Shown here: piece after piece, positions 15,951-16,294 of the stretch
How the letters are laid out: the number at the start of each line of letters is the position of its first letter
How positions within the stretch are numbered: the stretch's first letter is position 1
Assembly: GCA_014382645.1 (NCBI GenBank)
Contig: JACNJI010000438.1
Location: 1 to 16,294 of the forward strand
Direction of reading: 5' to 3'
DNA: 16,294 bases
Source of the DNA: Verrucomicrobiota bacterium
Lineage (GTDB): Bacteria; Verrucomicrobiota; Verrucomicrobiia; Opitutales; Seribacteraceae
Translations under genes and position numbers: made by a program
The notes under the pieces: model-generated
What the model was told of the DNA's origin: nothing
Database searches by the model: none
The model's input: only the letters and a program-made list of their open reading frames with translations

Positions 15951-16294
15951 TTTTGAATAAATTCATAATAAGCAATATCCTTCCTCTGCTTCTGTTGTTG
16001 TTTAAATCGGCTCGTGAGTATCGAAACCGACTGAGGCGCTCCCATATTAAGTTTTGACGCGATCCACACGTTTGTGGCGGCAGTGTGGCGTTTGAGCACA
16101 TCGGCGACCCACACTTTCCATTGCGCCGACTTCTTCTCAGACAAAATTGCGCTATCGTTCTTCTGCAACGTAGAGAGCATTCTTTCCAAAAGGTTCTCCC
16201 ACTGAAGCTCATTGGCTTCGTGCAACTCCTTGCCTTCCCGTCGCAACCCCTCGAAAGAGCCCTCCTTCAGCAGCCCTTCCGATTCAAGCAGACC
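15941..16294 (-). CDS. C-terminal part of an IS200-like / REP-associated tyrosine transposase, 5' end outside the window
   Basis: The frame is open from the right edge to TAA at 15941-15943, giving 117 residues; a TTG at 16246 lies in frame but need not be the start. The segment has an acidic, helical part (SEGLLKEGSFEGLRREGKEL) and then QWKVWVADVLKRHTAATNVW followed by IASKLNMGAPQSVSILTSR. That arrangement (an alpha-helical basic region, then W/I-x-x-x-L-x-M-G-x-x-x-x-V-x-x-L) is what I know from the C-terminal helix-turn-helix tail of the Y1 (HUH) transposases associated with REP elements, abundant in Verrucomicrobiota and Planctomycetota. The catalytic HUH motif and Tyr would lie upstream, outside the window, so this rests on the tail alone. 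It is adjacent to, and antisense to, the tRNA-Thr flank. Whether it is a whole gene or a remnant cannot be seen. Confidence 0.6.
   Translation of the reverse strand, partial: GLLESEGLLKEGSFEGLRREGKELHEANELQWENLLERMLSTLQKNDSAILSEKKSAQWKVWVADVLKRHTAATNVWIASKLNMGAPQSVSILTSRFKQQQKQRKDIAYYEFIQNIT

Overview
The window looks like a piece of a chromosome from the Planctomycetota-Verrucomicrobiota (PVC) group, more likely a free-living, probably marine Verrucomicrobiota-like or planctomycete-like bacterium. This is inferred from gene content: a secreted c-type cytochrome fused to WD40 repeats, a PQQ-like beta-propeller with an early WPSFRG motif, a tandem alpha/beta-hydrolase of the type common in these phyla, a CxPSR-type sulfatase ending in EF-hand-like repeats, and a Verrucomicrobia-style IS200-like transposase C-terminus. 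No 16S or other marker gene is present, so the phylum is not proven.

Layout, left to right. (1) 1-2456, minus strand: a PQQ-like beta-propeller protein followed downstream by a cytochrome/WD40 protein that runs off the left edge; both carry export signals. (2) 2617-2811, minus: a very small cysteine-rich lipoprotein candidate made of two copies of one metal-binding-like motif, divergent from (3) 2918-4279, plus: an AGCS-family sodium:alanine/glycine symporter. (4) 4282-8960, minus: an exported two-domain alpha/beta-hydrolase, a sulfatase and the small nucleoside phosphorylase ppnP. The hydrolase converges on the symporter with two bases between the stop codons. The sulfatase reading frame is closed by a TAG exactly where a second EF-hand repeat should begin with Trp; the rest of that repeat is intact downstream, so this is either a recent nonsense mutation, a base error, or stop-codon readthrough. 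(5) 9214-15266, minus: a compact three-gene RND efflux operon (periplasmic adaptor, inner-membrane pump, outer-membrane channel) with a 4-base overlap and a 3-base gap. (6) 15840-15915, plus: tRNA-Thr(CGU) with encoded CCA, then on the minus strand the 3' part of an IS200-like/REP-associated transposase that runs off the right edge.

Functionally, the efflux genes form one export machine. The sulfatase and hydrolase are both exported hydrolases that could act on sulfated, acylated polysaccharides, with the symporter bringing in small amino acids, but that grouping is inference from proximity. No CRISPR array, complete insertion sequence, prophage, rRNA or obvious new defence system is seen. 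The most notable things are the interrupted sulfatase repeat, the duplicated-motif cysteine protein, and the hydrolase whose first domain lacks its nucleophile.
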